NCBI RefSeq assembly: GCF_900099555.1 | Contig: NZ_FMWM01000002.1 | Location: forward strand, 878,018-942,017 | Length of the DNA: 64,000 bases | Direction: 5' to 3' | DNA from: Peptoniphilus raoultii | GTDB lineage: Bacteria; Bacillota; Clostridia; Tissierellales; Peptoniphilaceae | Part shown: in pieces, positions 1 to 8,140 of the stretch | Layout of the letters: every line of letters starts with the position of its first letter | Numbering within the stretch: position 1 is the stretch's first letter | Program-made: the position numbers and the translations under genes | Notes under the pieces: model-generated | Database searches by the model: none | What the model was told of the DNA's origin: nothing | The model's input: only the letters and a program-made list of their open reading frames with translations

Positions 1-2
1 AT

Positions 3-869
3 ATGTCAATAGCAACTGGCGGTACTGGTGGTACATATTATCCATTAGGTGGAGCACTTTCTACAATCCTAAACGGAGCAGGACTTAACTATACAGCTAC
101 TGCTCAAGCAACAGGTGCGTCAGTAGAAAACATAAACCTAATTCAAAAGGGCGATGCTGAAATTGCTTTTGTACAAAATGACGTTGCATATTATGCAAAA
201 GAAGGTATAGAAACATTTGATGGCAAACCAGTTGAAGAAATCAGAGGATTATGTACATTATATCCTGAAATAGTTCAAATCATAGCTTCTAATGATTCAG
301 GCATTGAAAAAGTAGAAGATATGAAGGGCAAAAAAATTGCCGTTGGAGCTCCAGGATCTGGTGCTGAAGTTAATGCAAAGCAAATTCTTAAAGCTCACGG
401 ATTAACTTATGATGATTTAGGTAAAGCCGATTATTTATCATTCTCAGAAGCAACTGATCAAATTAAGAGTGGTCAAATAGATGCTGCTTTCGTAGTAGCT
501 GCTATTCCATCTTCAGCAGTTACTGAACTTGCAACAACTCATGATATTCATATGGTTCCAATTGATGCTGCTAAGGCAGAAGAACTTATTAAAGAATATC
601 CATACTATGTTCACCTAAACATTACTCCTACAGAATATAAGGGCCAAGAAGGCGAAGTTTCTGTAGTAGCTGTTCAAAGTATGTTAATCGTAAGTAAAGA
701 TATGCCAGATGCAGATGCTTATAACATTACAAAATTATTATTTGAAAATCTTGATGTTATGAAAGAATCTCACGCTAGAGGCGGAGACATTACTTTAGAT
801 ACTGCTCTTGACGGTATGAGTATTGATTTGCACCCAGGTGCACAAAAATATTTTGACGAAGCTAAATAA
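3..869 (+). CDS. TAXI-family TRAP transporter solute-binding protein, 5' partial
   Basis: Extracytoplasmic binding protein of a TAXI-type TRAP uptake system. The visible part opens with the family hallmark (ATGGTGGTYYPLGG), which normally follows the signal peptide, so the true start and the secretion signal lie upstream of the window and the first Met here is internal. Further family features are the stretch around 'GAPGSGAEV' and the segment with 'ATDQIKSGQIDAAFVVA'. The DUF1850 protein and fused permease follow with a 2-nt gap, the standard TAXI order. The ligand cannot be read from sequence; TAXI systems are linked to glutamate or other organic acids. Identity is secure, substrate unknown. 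Confidence 0.93.
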   Translation: MSIATGGTGGTYYPLGGALSTILNGAGLNYTATAQATGASVENINLIQKGDAEIAFVQNDVAYYAKEGIETFDGKPVEEIRGLCTLYPEIVQIIASNDSGIEKVEDMKGKKIAVGAPGSGAEVNAKQILKAHGLTYDDLGKADYLSFSEATDQIKSGQIDAAFVVAAIPSSAVTELATTHDIHMVPIDAAKAEELIKEYPYYVHLNITPTEYKGQEGEVSVVAVQSMLIVSKDMPDADAYNITKLLFENLDVMKESHARGGDITLDTALDGMSIDLHPGAQKYFDEAK

Positions 870-871
870 TC

Positions 872-1408
872 TTGAAAACAAATTATAAAGAAAAGAGTAT
901 TGGGAGAAATTTTTTTCTTCCACTACTCTTTATCTTACTTGTCTTTTTTTTATTAATTGCACTTATTAAAATTAACTGTTTAATAATTAGGGACCCCTTT
1001 ACAAATCAATATAAAAAAATTTATTATGTAAAAAAGGACGACTTAATAGGAATTATTTATACACATTCAGTTATGAGAACTCAGACAAGTGAGTGGTACA
1101 AAATCCAAGATGGTAAACTTATCCTAAAGGAAGAAAGATATAGGTCTCAAGGGGCGGGTCTTCCTGTGGATTTAATTTATAAATTCAAACATGAAAATGG
1201 GGATTTTGTTTTATATGACATTGACGAGCCCTTTGAAACTGTGATATACAGAACAGGAGATGTTCGTGCAAATCACAGGCTTAAAATCGGTGACAAAGAT
1301 GAAGAACTTTTTACAGATTTTTCTGAGCCTAGAGAGGCTTTAGAATTTTCTGCCAAGAAGATGTCACTTTTAAATTATTTATGGAGGAGGTATCATATTG
1401 AGCGATAA
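872..1408 (+). CDS. DUF1850 domain-containing protein of TRAP operon
   Basis: A 178-residue protein with a TTG start 2 nt after the preceding stop. One hydrophobic segment (about residues 14-35) anchors a small soluble domain typical of DUF1850 ('YTHSVMRTQTSEWYKI' in the middle). DUF1850 proteins are almost always encoded between a TAXI binding protein and its fused permease, as here; their role is not established. The 3' end overlaps the permease start by 11 nt, which suggests coupled translation. Family assignment rests on the context and on the S-V-x-x-[TS]-x-x-x-E-W-[YF] pattern. Confidence 0.82.
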   Translation: MKTNYKEKSIGRNFFLPLLFILLVFFLLIALIKINCLIIRDPFTNQYKKIYYVKKDDLIGIIYTHSVMRTQTSEWYKIQDGKLILKEERYRSQGAGLPVDLIYKFKHENGDFVLYDIDEPFETVIYRTGDVRANHRLKIGDKDEELFTDFSEPREALEFSAKKMSLLNYLWRRYHIER

Positions 1409-3527
1409 GAACTTAAAAAAAGATAATCTTGAAAATTCTGACGTAGACATTAGGACAGATGAAAAGAAATCTGAAGAAACTAAAGCTGAAGCTAAAGAAA
1501 AAGAAATCGATAAACAATTGAGCGAAAAGGTAGAAGATATTCATGAAGTTGCATCTTCAGCCCATGCTGAAACTCTTGATGTAAATGAACTTCTTGAAAA
1601 ATACGATTTAGATTCTTCTAAACTTCGTAAACTTACTGGTTCTGTTGGACTTGCTATTACAATAGTTGCCATTTTAATGTCAGCTTTCCATTTATATACA
1701 TCTGCTTTTGGAACGTTACTTGCTATGAAGCAAAGGTCACTTCACTTGATTTTTGCCTTTGTATTAGGATTTGCCCTTTATCCGGGCAGAGAAAAATCTA
1801 GCAAGAAAAAAATTGAAATTTTAGATTGGTTATTAATGATCCTTTCAGCTGTAGTTTGGGGATACATATTCTTTAATGTTGAAGCTATAACTTTAAAGGG
1901 TGGCGAAATGAGTACACTTGATACTGTATTTGGATGTTTAGCAATTCTTCTTACTCTTGAAGTTACAAGAAGAGTTGTTGGACCAGAACTTCCAATAGTA
2001 ACCATAATTTTCTTACTATTTGCATATTTTGGAAGGTCAATGCCAGGTATTTTAGCACACAGAGGTTTTTCGGTATCAAGAATTATTTCACATATGTATA
2101 TGACAACAGAAGGTATTATGGGTACACCTCTTGGAGTATCTTCAACTTTCGTATTTATGTTTATCTTATTTGGATCATTCCTCGATAAGACAGGTGTTGG
2201 TCAATTCTTTATTGACTTTGCTTATGCTTTAACAGGACATACAAGATCAGGCCCAGCCATGACGTCTGTACTTTCTTCAGGACTTATGGGATCAATTTCA
2301 GGTTCATCTGTAGCGAACACAGTTACAACAGGTGCCTTCACAATCCCACTAATGAAAAAAGTAGGTTACGCACCATATTATGCAGGTGCTGTGGAAGCAA
2401 CATCTTCAACAGGTGGACAAATTATGCCACCAGTTATGGGTGCAGCAGCCTTTATTATGGCGGACTTCACAGGATTTAAGTATATTGAAATAGTTAGGGC
2501 CGCAGTTATCCCAGCAATTTTATATTACATTGCTGTTGGCACTATGGTTCACTTAGAAGCTTGTAAAATTGGATTAAAGGGACTTCCAAGAGAATCTCTT
2601 CCAAAAGTTTCAAAGATTATGGCTAGACAAGGCTATTTATTACTTCCCTTAATTGCTATTATCTATATGTTAATTAAACAATTCCCACCAACACAAGCAG
2701 CCCTTACAGGCATTGTTGTAGGAACAGTTGTTGCTGGCGTAGTTTCACTTATTAAAAAAGACCATTCTTTTACATGGAAATCAATTTTTGAAGCCATGGA
2801 AGCCGGAGCTAAGGGTGCTCTTGGTGTAGCATGTGCCTGTGCATGTGCCGGTATGATTGTTGGTGTTGTAACGCTAACAGGATTTGGTTTAAAAATTGCC
2901 GAAGTTATCGTAGCAATTGCTCAAGGAAAATTAATTCCAACACTAATCTTAACTATGATTTCTTCACTTATTCTTGGTATGGGACTTCCAACAACTGCAA
3001 AATATATTGTACTTGCAACAATGGCAGTTCCTGCTATTACAAAACTTGGTGTTAACTTAATGTGTGCTCACTTATTTATCCTTTATTTTGGCGTTGTAGC
3101 AGACGTTACCCCTCCAGTTGCCCTAGCGGCTTATGCAGGAGCAGGTATTGCAGGTGCTAATTCAATGAAAACTGGTGTTCAAGCCTTTAAACTTGCCATT
3201 GGAGCCTTCATCATACCTTATATATTTGCTATAAATCCTCACCTTATTTTAGTTGATAAGGTTGTGGGAACAACAATCACTTGGCTTCCAATTACAGCCG
3301 CTATTCCAACAATTATAACGGCTCTTATTGGTACAATGTGCCTTGCTGGTTGCGTTGAAGGATATTTATTTGGTAAATTAAGAGTATGGCAAAGAGTTTT
3401 ATTAATAGTTGCCGCTTTCGGACTTCTTGATCCAAAGACTTTGACAGATATCATAGGTCTTGCAGTTTTAGTAATAATCTATGTTTCTCAAAAGATGTTA
3501 AATAAAAAGAATCCAGAAGCTGTTTAA
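1398..3527 (+). CDS. TRAP transporter fused permease (4TM/12TM)
   Basis: Fused small (DctQ-like) and large (DctM-like) membrane subunits of a Na+- or H+-driven TRAP transporter, 709 residues. A charged, probably cytoplasmic leader of about 75 residues precedes the first helix, followed by many hydrophobic segments. DctM-type signatures include 'SGLMGSISGSSVANTVTTGAFTIP', 'GGQIMPPVMGAAAFIMAD' and 'ILGMGLPTTAKYIV'. The TTG start at 1398 is preceded by a strong GGAGGAGG site inside the DUF1850 gene. It completes the TAXI transporter with the two upstream genes; a hairpin terminator follows at 3540. Confidence 0.93.
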   Translation: MSDKNLKKDNLENSDVDIRTDEKKSEETKAEAKEKEIDKQLSEKVEDIHEVASSAHAETLDVNELLEKYDLDSSKLRKLTGSVGLAITIVAILMSAFHLYTSAFGTLLAMKQRSLHLIFAFVLGFALYPGREKSSKKKIEILDWLLMILSAVVWGYIFFNVEAITLKGGEMSTLDTVFGCLAILLTLEVTRRVVGPELPIVTIIFLLFAYFGRSMPGILAHRGFSVSRIISHMYMTTEGIMGTPLGVSSTFVFMFILFGSFLDKTGVGQFFIDFAYALTGHTRSGPAMTSVLSSGLMGSISGSSVANTVTTGAFTIPLMKKVGYAPYYAGAVEATSSTGGQIMPPVMGAAAFIMADFTGFKYIEIVRAAVIPAILYYIAVGTMVHLEACKIGLKGLPRESLPKVSKIMARQGYLLLPLIAIIYMLIKQFPPTQAALTGIVVGTVVAGVVSLIKKDHSFTWKSIFEAMEAGAKGALGVACACACAGMIVGVVTLTGFGLKIAEVIVAIAQGKLIPTLILTMISSLILGMGLPTTAKYIVLATMAVPAITKLGVNLMCAHLFILYFGVVADVTPPVALAAYAGAGIAGANSMKTGVQAFKLAIGAFIIPYIFAINPHLILVDKVVGTTITWLPITAAIPTIITALIGTMCLAGCVEGYLFGKLRVWQRVLLIVAAFGLLDPKTLTDIIGLAVLVIIYVSQKMLNKKNPEAV

Positions 3528-3539
3528 GAAAAAATTCAT

Positions 3540-3573
3540 AAGGCTGCAAGAAAACTTGCAGTCTTATTTTTTT
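3540..3573 (+). terminator. Rho-independent terminator of TRAP operon
   Basis: An 11-bp stem (3540-3550 with 3555-3565, one G-T pair) with an AAAA loop is followed by a run of T. It separates the transporter operon from murI. Confidence 0.85.
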
Positions 3574-3609
3574 GAGTTAAAATATATATAATAAAAGGAG
3601 AGATGACAT

Positions 3610-4422
3610 ATGGATAATAAATTAATAGGATTTTTTGATTCAGGAGTTGGAGCTCTTAGCGTATTAAAAGTTGCAACACAAAAGCTGCCTGAGGAGTCTT
3701 ATATATATTTTGGGGACACCCAAAGAATGCCCTATGGAATTAGGTCAAGTGAGGAAGTTGAAAAATTTACTTGCCAAGCCATGGGCTTTTTTAAGGAAAA
3801 AGATGTAAAACTTGCAATTATTGCCTGCAATACTGCAACATGTTATGGACTTAAAAAAGCTAGTGAAATTTCAGATTTTCCAATTTTCGGAGTTGTAAAA
3901 CCAGCAGTTAAGGCTGCCTTAAAGGTAACGAAAAATAAAAAAGTTGCATTAGTTGCAACGGAAGGAACTGTTAAATCAAATGTATATAAAAATTATTTTA
4001 AAGAAGCTGATCCTGAAGTAGAACTTCGAAGTGTAGGCTGTCCTGACCTTGTTTTGGCAGCAGAAGAGGGGGATTTAAGTCATGAAAAAATAGTTCCAAT
4101 TATTAATAAGTATTTAGATAAATTTGAGGACTTTGACTACGATACAATAATTTTAGGTTGCACTCATTTTCCGCTGGCAAGGCCATCTTTTGAAAAGATT
4201 TTTAAGGATACAAATAGAAATATTAATATTGTGGACCCAGCAGAAGAAACGGTGGAAGAAGTGAAAAATTATTTAGATGAGAATAATGAAAGAACTGATC
4301 TCAAGGAAAAGAAAATAGACTTTTTCCAATCAGGAAATCTTGAAGATTTTAAAAATACTTTAAATAAAGTTGTAGATGTTTCTGCCTATAAATTAAATTT
4401 TGCAAGCAAAAGATTTGACTAA
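3610..4422 (+). CDS. murI: Glutamate racemase
   Basis: Interconverts L- and D-glutamate to supply D-Glu for peptidoglycan; cytosolic, 270 residues, the usual length. The N-terminal 'FFDSGVG' carries the catalytic Asp. The two catalytic cysteines are at C73 in 'ACNTAT' and C184 in 'GCTHFPL'. A GGAGAG site precedes the ATG. It is a single gene between two terminators. Another aspartate/glutamate racemase is less likely because all three MurI motifs are canonical. Confidence 0.95.
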   Translation: MDNKLIGFFDSGVGALSVLKVATQKLPEESYIYFGDTQRMPYGIRSSEEVEKFTCQAMGFFKEKDVKLAIIACNTATCYGLKKASEISDFPIFGVVKPAVKAALKVTKNKKVALVATEGTVKSNVYKNYFKEADPEVELRSVGCPDLVLAAEEGDLSHEKIVPIINKYLDKFEDFDYDTIILGCTHFPLARPSFEKIFKDTNRNINIVDPAEETVEEVKNYLDENNERTDLKEKKIDFFQSGNLEDFKNTLNKVVDVSAYKLNFASKRFD

Positions 4423-4484
4423 TTATTAGCTTTTTTGAAATTTCAAGTAAAATTTTAAGCTATAAATCTTTTGAATTATAAAGA

Positions 4485-4521
4485 AAACCCTCTTATGATC
4501 TTTTCATAGGGAGGGTTTTTT
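4485..4521. terminator. Bidirectional terminator between murI and coaX-like gene
   Basis: AAACCCTC on the left arm pairs with GAGGGTTT on the right, extended by TATG/CATA with one bulge. A T-run lies on the plus side and an A-run before the stem gives T on the minus strand. It sits between convergent genes. Confidence 0.75.
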
Positions 4522-4532
4522 ATAGTTTATAA

Positions 4533-4567
4533 AAATAAAGACTTCCGCTATTTTGCAGAAGTCTTAT
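4533..4567 (-). terminator. Terminator overlapping the coaX-like stop codon
   Basis: AAGACTTC (4538-4545) pairs with GAAGTCTT (4558-4565), and an inner GC/GC pair extends the stem. On the minus strand a T-rich tail follows. The stop codon of the CoaX-like gene (4548-4550) lies inside the hairpin. Confidence 0.7.
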
Positions 4568-5327
4568 TTAAGTCATAAATAATTTTTAGACCCTTAAAGT
4601 TTAAATCCTTGTCACAGTAAATATTATAATTTTCCATATCCCTTAAAAGATGGGCAAATTCACCAGTCAAAACTATGTGAAAATCTTTATGACCTAAAGA
4701 TTTTTCTATGTCTTTAATTATGCCCTTAACTGAATTTATATAGGAATAATAAAGTCCTGACTTCATGGCAAGGCTTGTAGTATTTCCAATAATTTTTTCG
4801 CTAAAAGAAATTTCAACATTGGGAAGTTTTGCACTTTCTATCTTTAAAATTTCCTGTGCAAGGTCAATGCCGGGGAAGATAAGTCCGCCCATAAACTGAT
4901 TTTTTTCGTTAATGTAATCAATTGTTGTAACTGATGACATATTAATTACAAGAATGGGGCCCTTGAAAATATTTAAGGCACCAACTGCCCTAGTAATCCT
5001 ATCAGCACCAACTTCCTTGGGGCTTTCGCATTTTATATCTAGGCCGCTTTTAGTTCCACGTCCAACATTTATTATTTTCTTTTTAAATAGATAGAGAGAA
5101 ATTTCTTCAAAAATCCCAAGCATTTCAGGGACAACATTGGACACAATGAGGTCATCAATATTTTTTAAAGAAATATTTCTTTCCATTAACAAATTTTTTA
5201 TTAAAAAGGAAAGTTCATCAGCTGATCTATTTATGTCAGTTTTTATTTTAAAAGACCCTATTAAATTATTAGCTTCAAAAATTCCAAAGGATATATAATG
5301 ATTTTCTATATTTACTGCAAGTAACAT
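4548..5327 (-). CDS. CoaX-like protein (type III pantothenate kinase family, degenerate motifs)
   Basis: A 259-residue member of the type III pantothenate kinase family by overall pattern: 'KEVGADRI' with the conserved catalytic Asp, 'GGLIFPGI', 'GNTTSLAMKSGLYYSYI' and 'LTGEFAHLL'. The two nucleotide-binding loops are altered. The usual N-terminal D-x-G-N-T reads N-I-E-N-H, and the usual D-F-G-T-A-T-T reads N-M-S-S-V-T-T. ATP binding and kinase activity are therefore doubtful, and it could be a regulatory pseudo-kinase. It lies 7 nt after an ECF S-component gene, which suggests a vitamin or pantothenate context. The family is clear; the activity is not. Confidence 0.75.
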   Translation of the reverse strand: MLLAVNIENHYISFGIFEANNLIGSFKIKTDINRSADELSFLIKNLLMERNISLKNIDDLIVSNVVPEMLGIFEEISLYLFKKKIINVGRGTKSGLDIKCESPKEVGADRITRAVGALNIFKGPILVINMSSVTTIDYINEKNQFMGGLIFPGIDLAQEILKIESAKLPNVEISFSEKIIGNTTSLAMKSGLYYSYINSVKGIIKDIEKSLGHKDFHIVLTGEFAHLLRDMENYNIYCDKDLNFKGLKIIYDLNKTSAK

Positions 5328-5334
5328 AATTCTC

Positions 5335-6096
5335 CTAAGACCTGTAATATACTTTTATTGCCTTAACAACGGCTGTTGTAATTATTATGGATAATATTGC
5401 TTCCGGAATCCCACTTGTAATAGAAACCCCTAAAATTGCGGCTTTTGCATTTTCGAGAGGCATACCAAGGGCGGCCATATATTTTTTGGCGAATAACAAA
5501 TAAATTCCTCCAAGGACAAAAACTGTATTTGTCATAGAGCCAACAAAGGCACCTATTACCACTGGGAAATTATCATTAATTTTAAAAAATGAATAGATAG
5601 TTATTCCAAGAGATGCTGCCAAAAATATAGTCATATAAATCCTATTTGCAGTGGACATTTGACCAAAATTTTTGACCATAAAAAAGATTAAGAAGGCAGT
5701 GATAACTGACCAAATAATTTTAGAAAAAATTCTTAATTTTTTTACTGGAAAATTTTCAAAGGCCTTATAGGCATAATAGCTTGTAATTCCAATTAATACA
5801 CGAGGCAAAACTGAAATTAAAGGATTGTAAAATACAAATGAAACGGGTGAAGCATTTTTTAGTAGGGCATTGAAAAGTGATGATAAACCAAAAATCAGTC
5901 CCACTAAACCGCCCACAATTGGGCCTTCAATAATGCTTGCTACAATTACAGGGATGTGCATTGTCGTTGCATTAATAACGCCAAGCGGTATAAATCCCAA
6001 AGGGGTCATTCCTAAGACAATAGTGATTGCCCCGAGTACGGAAACTAAAATTAATTTCCTTGTCGTTAAAGACTCTTTTTTTAATGTGTTATTCAT
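5335..6096 (-). CDS. ECF transporter S component (pantothenate-type candidate)
   Basis: Integral membrane substrate-binding subunit of an energy-coupling-factor vitamin transporter, 253 residues from the start chosen here, with about six hydrophobic segments. The N-terminal region 'GFIPLGVINATTMHIPVIV' followed by 'GPIVGGLVGLIFGLSS' is typical of S components. The ATG at 6096 is preferred because AGGAGG lies 7 nt upstream; an ATG 39 nt further up has no such site. It lies directly upstream of the CoaX-like gene, so pantothenate is the best guess for the substrate. The shared ECF ATPases and T subunit are not in this window. Confidence 0.82.
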   Translation of the reverse strand: MNNTLKKESLTTRKLILVSVLGAITIVLGMTPLGFIPLGVINATTMHIPVIVASIIEGPIVGGLVGLIFGLSSLFNALLKNASPVSFVFYNPLISVLPRVLIGITSYYAYKAFENFPVKKLRIFSKIIWSVITAFLIFFMVKNFGQMSTANRIYMTIFLAASLGITIYSFFKINDNFPVVIGAFVGSMTNTVFVLGGIYLLFAKKYMAALGMPLENAKAAILGVSITSGIPEAILSIIITTAVVKAIKVYYRS

Positions 6097-6145
6097 TTTT
6101 TCCTCCTGATGCAGCTCGAATTCGATGCCGCTCAAATATTTAGGG

Positions 6146-7111
6146 CTATTTTATATCTTCGTGGGCATATAAACCATAAGAAGATTTGCTTGCATAAATT
6201 GCATTGGCAATTGATCTTGAAATGGATTTGGCTGCCATCATTCCCACAAGGCTAATGTCAGCTTTAACCTTTCCAGAAGCAGCTGTAAAAATAGTGTCTC
6301 CGTCAAACATGGTATGAACAGGATTTATTGATCTTGCATAACCATCGTGAGCCATTTGTGAAACCTTATTACAAGATGCCTTTGTTAAGTCAGCATTTGT
6401 TGCCACAAGGGAAATTGTTGTATTAGTAGCCCTATTAAAAGCATTATAATCCGAATTTGCCTTTTCGTAAAGGTTTAAAGTAGATAAAAACTTTTTATTT
6501 TTTCTGTCATAGACTCCAGCAATTTGTTTTCCCTTTTCATAGTCAAAAATATCTCCAAAAGCATTTAAGATGACCATTGAAGAAACGACAAGATTATTTA
6601 TTTTAAGAGATGACTGACCAAGACCTGATTTCATGGCAAAGTCATTGCCTAAAATTTTGCCAACACTTGCTCCGCATCCGCCGCCAATATTTCCAAGGGA
6701 AGAATCTTTAAAAGAAGCATTTTTTGCAGCATCATAAGCCATTTGAAGGTCAGGCCTAACAAAGGGGTCACCAACAGATAAATCAAAAATTACTGCACTA
6801 ACAACAATAGGGACTTTACAAACTGTAACATCCATGCCAATATTATTTTCCCCTAAAAATTTCATAAGTCCACTGGCAGCATCAAGGCCATAGGCTGAGC
6901 CGCCGGCAAGGACAATGCCGTGAACTTTATCCACTAAATTTTCAGCCTTTAATAAATCTGTTTCACGAGTGCCGGGAGCTGATCCTCTAACATCAACACC
7001 GCAGCTAAATCCTTCTTCAAAAATTGCAAGGCTAAGTCCTGTCCCTGCTCTTTCATCTTGACCATGGCCAACTTTTATACCATCCACATCAGTTAAAAAA
7101 CCATCATACAT
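6146..7111 (-). CDS. P1 family (DmpA-like) aminopeptidase
   Basis: N-terminal-nucleophile hydrolase of the S58/DmpA peptidase family, 321 residues. Family stretches are 'FLTDVDGIKVGHGQD', 'GIVLAGGSAYGLDAASG', 'GGGCGASVGKI', 'ILNAFGDI' and 'NTTISLVATNADLTK', then 'MAHDGYARSINPVHTMFDGDT'. The Thr of N-T-T is the expected nucleophile after self-cleavage. The start at 7111 has a GAGGTGG site 6 nt upstream; an upstream in-frame ATG would add 20 hydrophobic residues that look like promoter DNA, not protein. It is the first gene of the minus-strand group with the ECF S component and the CoaX-like gene. The natural substrate is unknown. Confidence 0.88.
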   Translation of the reverse strand: MYDGFLTDVDGIKVGHGQDERAGTGLSLAIFEEGFSCGVDVRGSAPGTRETDLLKAENLVDKVHGIVLAGGSAYGLDAASGLMKFLGENNIGMDVTVCKVPIVVSAVIFDLSVGDPFVRPDLQMAYDAAKNASFKDSSLGNIGGGCGASVGKILGNDFAMKSGLGQSSLKINNLVVSSMVILNAFGDIFDYEKGKQIAGVYDRKNKKFLSTLNLYEKANSDYNAFNRATNTTISLVATNADLTKASCNKVSQMAHDGYARSINPVHTMFDGDTIFTAASGKVKADISLVGMMAAKSISRSIANAIYASKSSYGLYAHEDIK

Positions 7112-7123
7112 TTTTACCACCTC

Positions 7124-7141
7124 AAAAACATTATAGCAAAG
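7124..7141 (+). repeat. 18-bp direct repeat, copy 1
   Basis: AAAAACATTATAGCAAAG occurs here and again at 7258-7275. On the minus strand it contains TATAAT, a possible -10 box for the peptidase gene. No convincing -35 lies at the right distance. Confidence 0.6.
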
Positions 7142-7234
7142 TAATGGGAAAAATAAAAAAAGATAGTGCAAGATAATAAGAAAAAGATAGAATGGGGAGA
7201 GTTATGAAAAAAGTAGCTCCAATAAAATAATGAA

Positions 7235-7252
7235 CTGGGGACAGTCCCCTAG
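7235..7252 (+). repeat. Palindromic intergenic repeat, GGGGACAGTCCCC type
   Basis: GGGGA-CAG-TCCCC forms a perfect short stem in a spacer without genes. The same core returns at 8524, 10469, 10502, 10534, 17744 and, as GGGCTGTCC, at 19288, 19342 and 34514. It is a dispersed repeat family and not part of a protein gene. Confidence 0.75.
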
Positions 7253-7257
7253 AAATA

Positions 7258-7275
7258 AAAAACATTATAGCAAAG
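7258..7275 (+). repeat. 18-bp direct repeat, copy 2
   Basis: Exact second copy of the sequence at 7124-7141, 134 bp away. The palindromic repeat at 7235 lies between the copies. Confidence 0.6.
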
Positions 7276-7362
7276 AAACAAAAAGAGCGAGCCATGAAGG
7301 CCCACTTCAAATTAGAAGATAATATGTTTTAATAAAATAAAATTCTATATTATAATTTTTAA

Positions 7363-7665
7363 TCATTTGAGGAATTTAATTCCCTTATTTTTTACATAAC
7401 CACTGTATTCAGCATAATAAGTGTTAGTTTCATCTTTTCTTACAGAATCAGGATTGAATTTCATATCTCCCCTGTAAGAGAAAAGACCCTTATTTGTTTT
7501 ATAGGTAATATATTCTGGAAAGCTTGATGGGCTATATCTTCTTTTAACAATAGTTAAATACATTTCAGATTTAAAGCCATTAAATAAGTAGATAATGGAG
7601 GAAATTAGCACTATAGCTAATACAATTGTAATTTTTTTGTTTACTTTATTTATAAGCATTGGCAT
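7363..7665 (-). CDS. Small membrane-anchored protein, paralogue of its upstream neighbour
   Basis: Unrecognised protein with one N-terminal hydrophobic segment and a small extracytoplasmic domain. It aligns with the adjacent upstream gene: I-V-K-x-R-Y, F-P, G-x-F/Y-x-x-R-G, D-S-V/I-R and N-x-Y-x-A-x-Y-x-G occur in the same order, so the two arose by tandem duplication. The start is uncertain. ATGs at 7665 and 7659 overlap the end of the upstream gene (stop at 7646) and would be translated by coupling; none of the possible starts, including a GTG at 7701, has a good ribosome site. About 100 residues. Confidence 0.55.
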   Translation of the reverse strand: MPMLINKVNKKITIVLAIVLISSIIYLFNGFKSEMYLTIVKRRYSPSSFPEYITYKTNKGLFSYRGDMKFNPDSVRKDETNTYYAEYSGYVKNKGIKFLK

Positions 7666-7948
7666 TACCAGCAAAATAACAAGTGCCTTCATATACTGCA
7701 CTATAACTGTTGTCGTTTTCCTGTCTTATAGATGAATAGTCTAAATTAAGTCTTCCCTTATATTTTCCTGAACTTCTATATTCTGTGTGCTCGATACTTG
7801 ATGGAAAAGCCCTATCATATCTGTATTTAATTACTCTTACATAAATTGTATCATCGTCAAAACCTAAAACTCTAGAGTCCCCAAAAACTGGTACAATAGA
7901 AATCAGTAATAACAATAGAATCATTGCTATAATTGTAACTTTTTTCAT
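7646..7948 (-). CDS. Small secreted or membrane-anchored protein
   Basis: A 100-residue protein beginning with a clear signal sequence or anchor (MKKVTIIAMILLLLLISIVPVFG, possible cleavage after residue 23). The remaining 75 residues are rich in Tyr, Arg and Ser and have no known motif. GGAGGT lies 7 nt before the ATG, and a TTGACA-17-TATCAT promoter is upstream. It is homologous to the downstream overlapping gene. Function unknown. Confidence 0.65.
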   Translation of the reverse strand: MKKVTIIAMILLLLLISIVPVFGDSRVLGFDDDTIYVRVIKYRYDRAFPSSIEHTEYRSSGKYKGRLNLDYSSIRQENDNSYSAVYEGTCYFAGNANAYK

Positions 7949-7993
7949 AATTTAACCTCCAAAGAAAATCAACATACTATCTTTCAATTACTA

Positions 7994-8022
7994 ATGATAA
8001 ATTATTTCAACAAATTTGTCAA
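7994..8022 (-). promoter_or_regulatory. Sigma-A promoter for the tandem secreted paralogues
   Basis: On the minus strand TTGACA (8022-8017), 17-bp spacer, TATCAT (7999-7994). It is about 45 nt before the start codon at 7948. Confidence 0.7.
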
Positions 8023-8113
8023 TTGAAATATAATAAAAGTAATAAAAATGCGTAAAAAGAATTTAAATAGAAAATTAAATAATGAATTTAAAATTATATG
8101 GCAAAATGTAAAT

Positions 8114-8125
8114 TTGTGATATAAT
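8114..8125 (+). promoter_or_regulatory. Extended -10 promoter for the 118-residue protein
   Basis: TGATATAAT (TG-n-TATAAT) ends at 8125, 15 nt before the ATG. No good -35 is visible. The leader would be very short. Confidence 0.45.
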
Positions 8126-8140
8126 AACCTTGGTGATGAA

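Noticed and set aside
7124-7171. Full sigma-A promoter for the DmpA-like peptidase using TTGCAC at 7171-7166
   Set aside because: The spacing to TATAAT is 30 bp, too long.
7204-7230. Possible 8-codon peptide (MKKVAPIK) after GGGAGAG
   Set aside because: Too short to support from sequence; it lies among repeats and could be chance.
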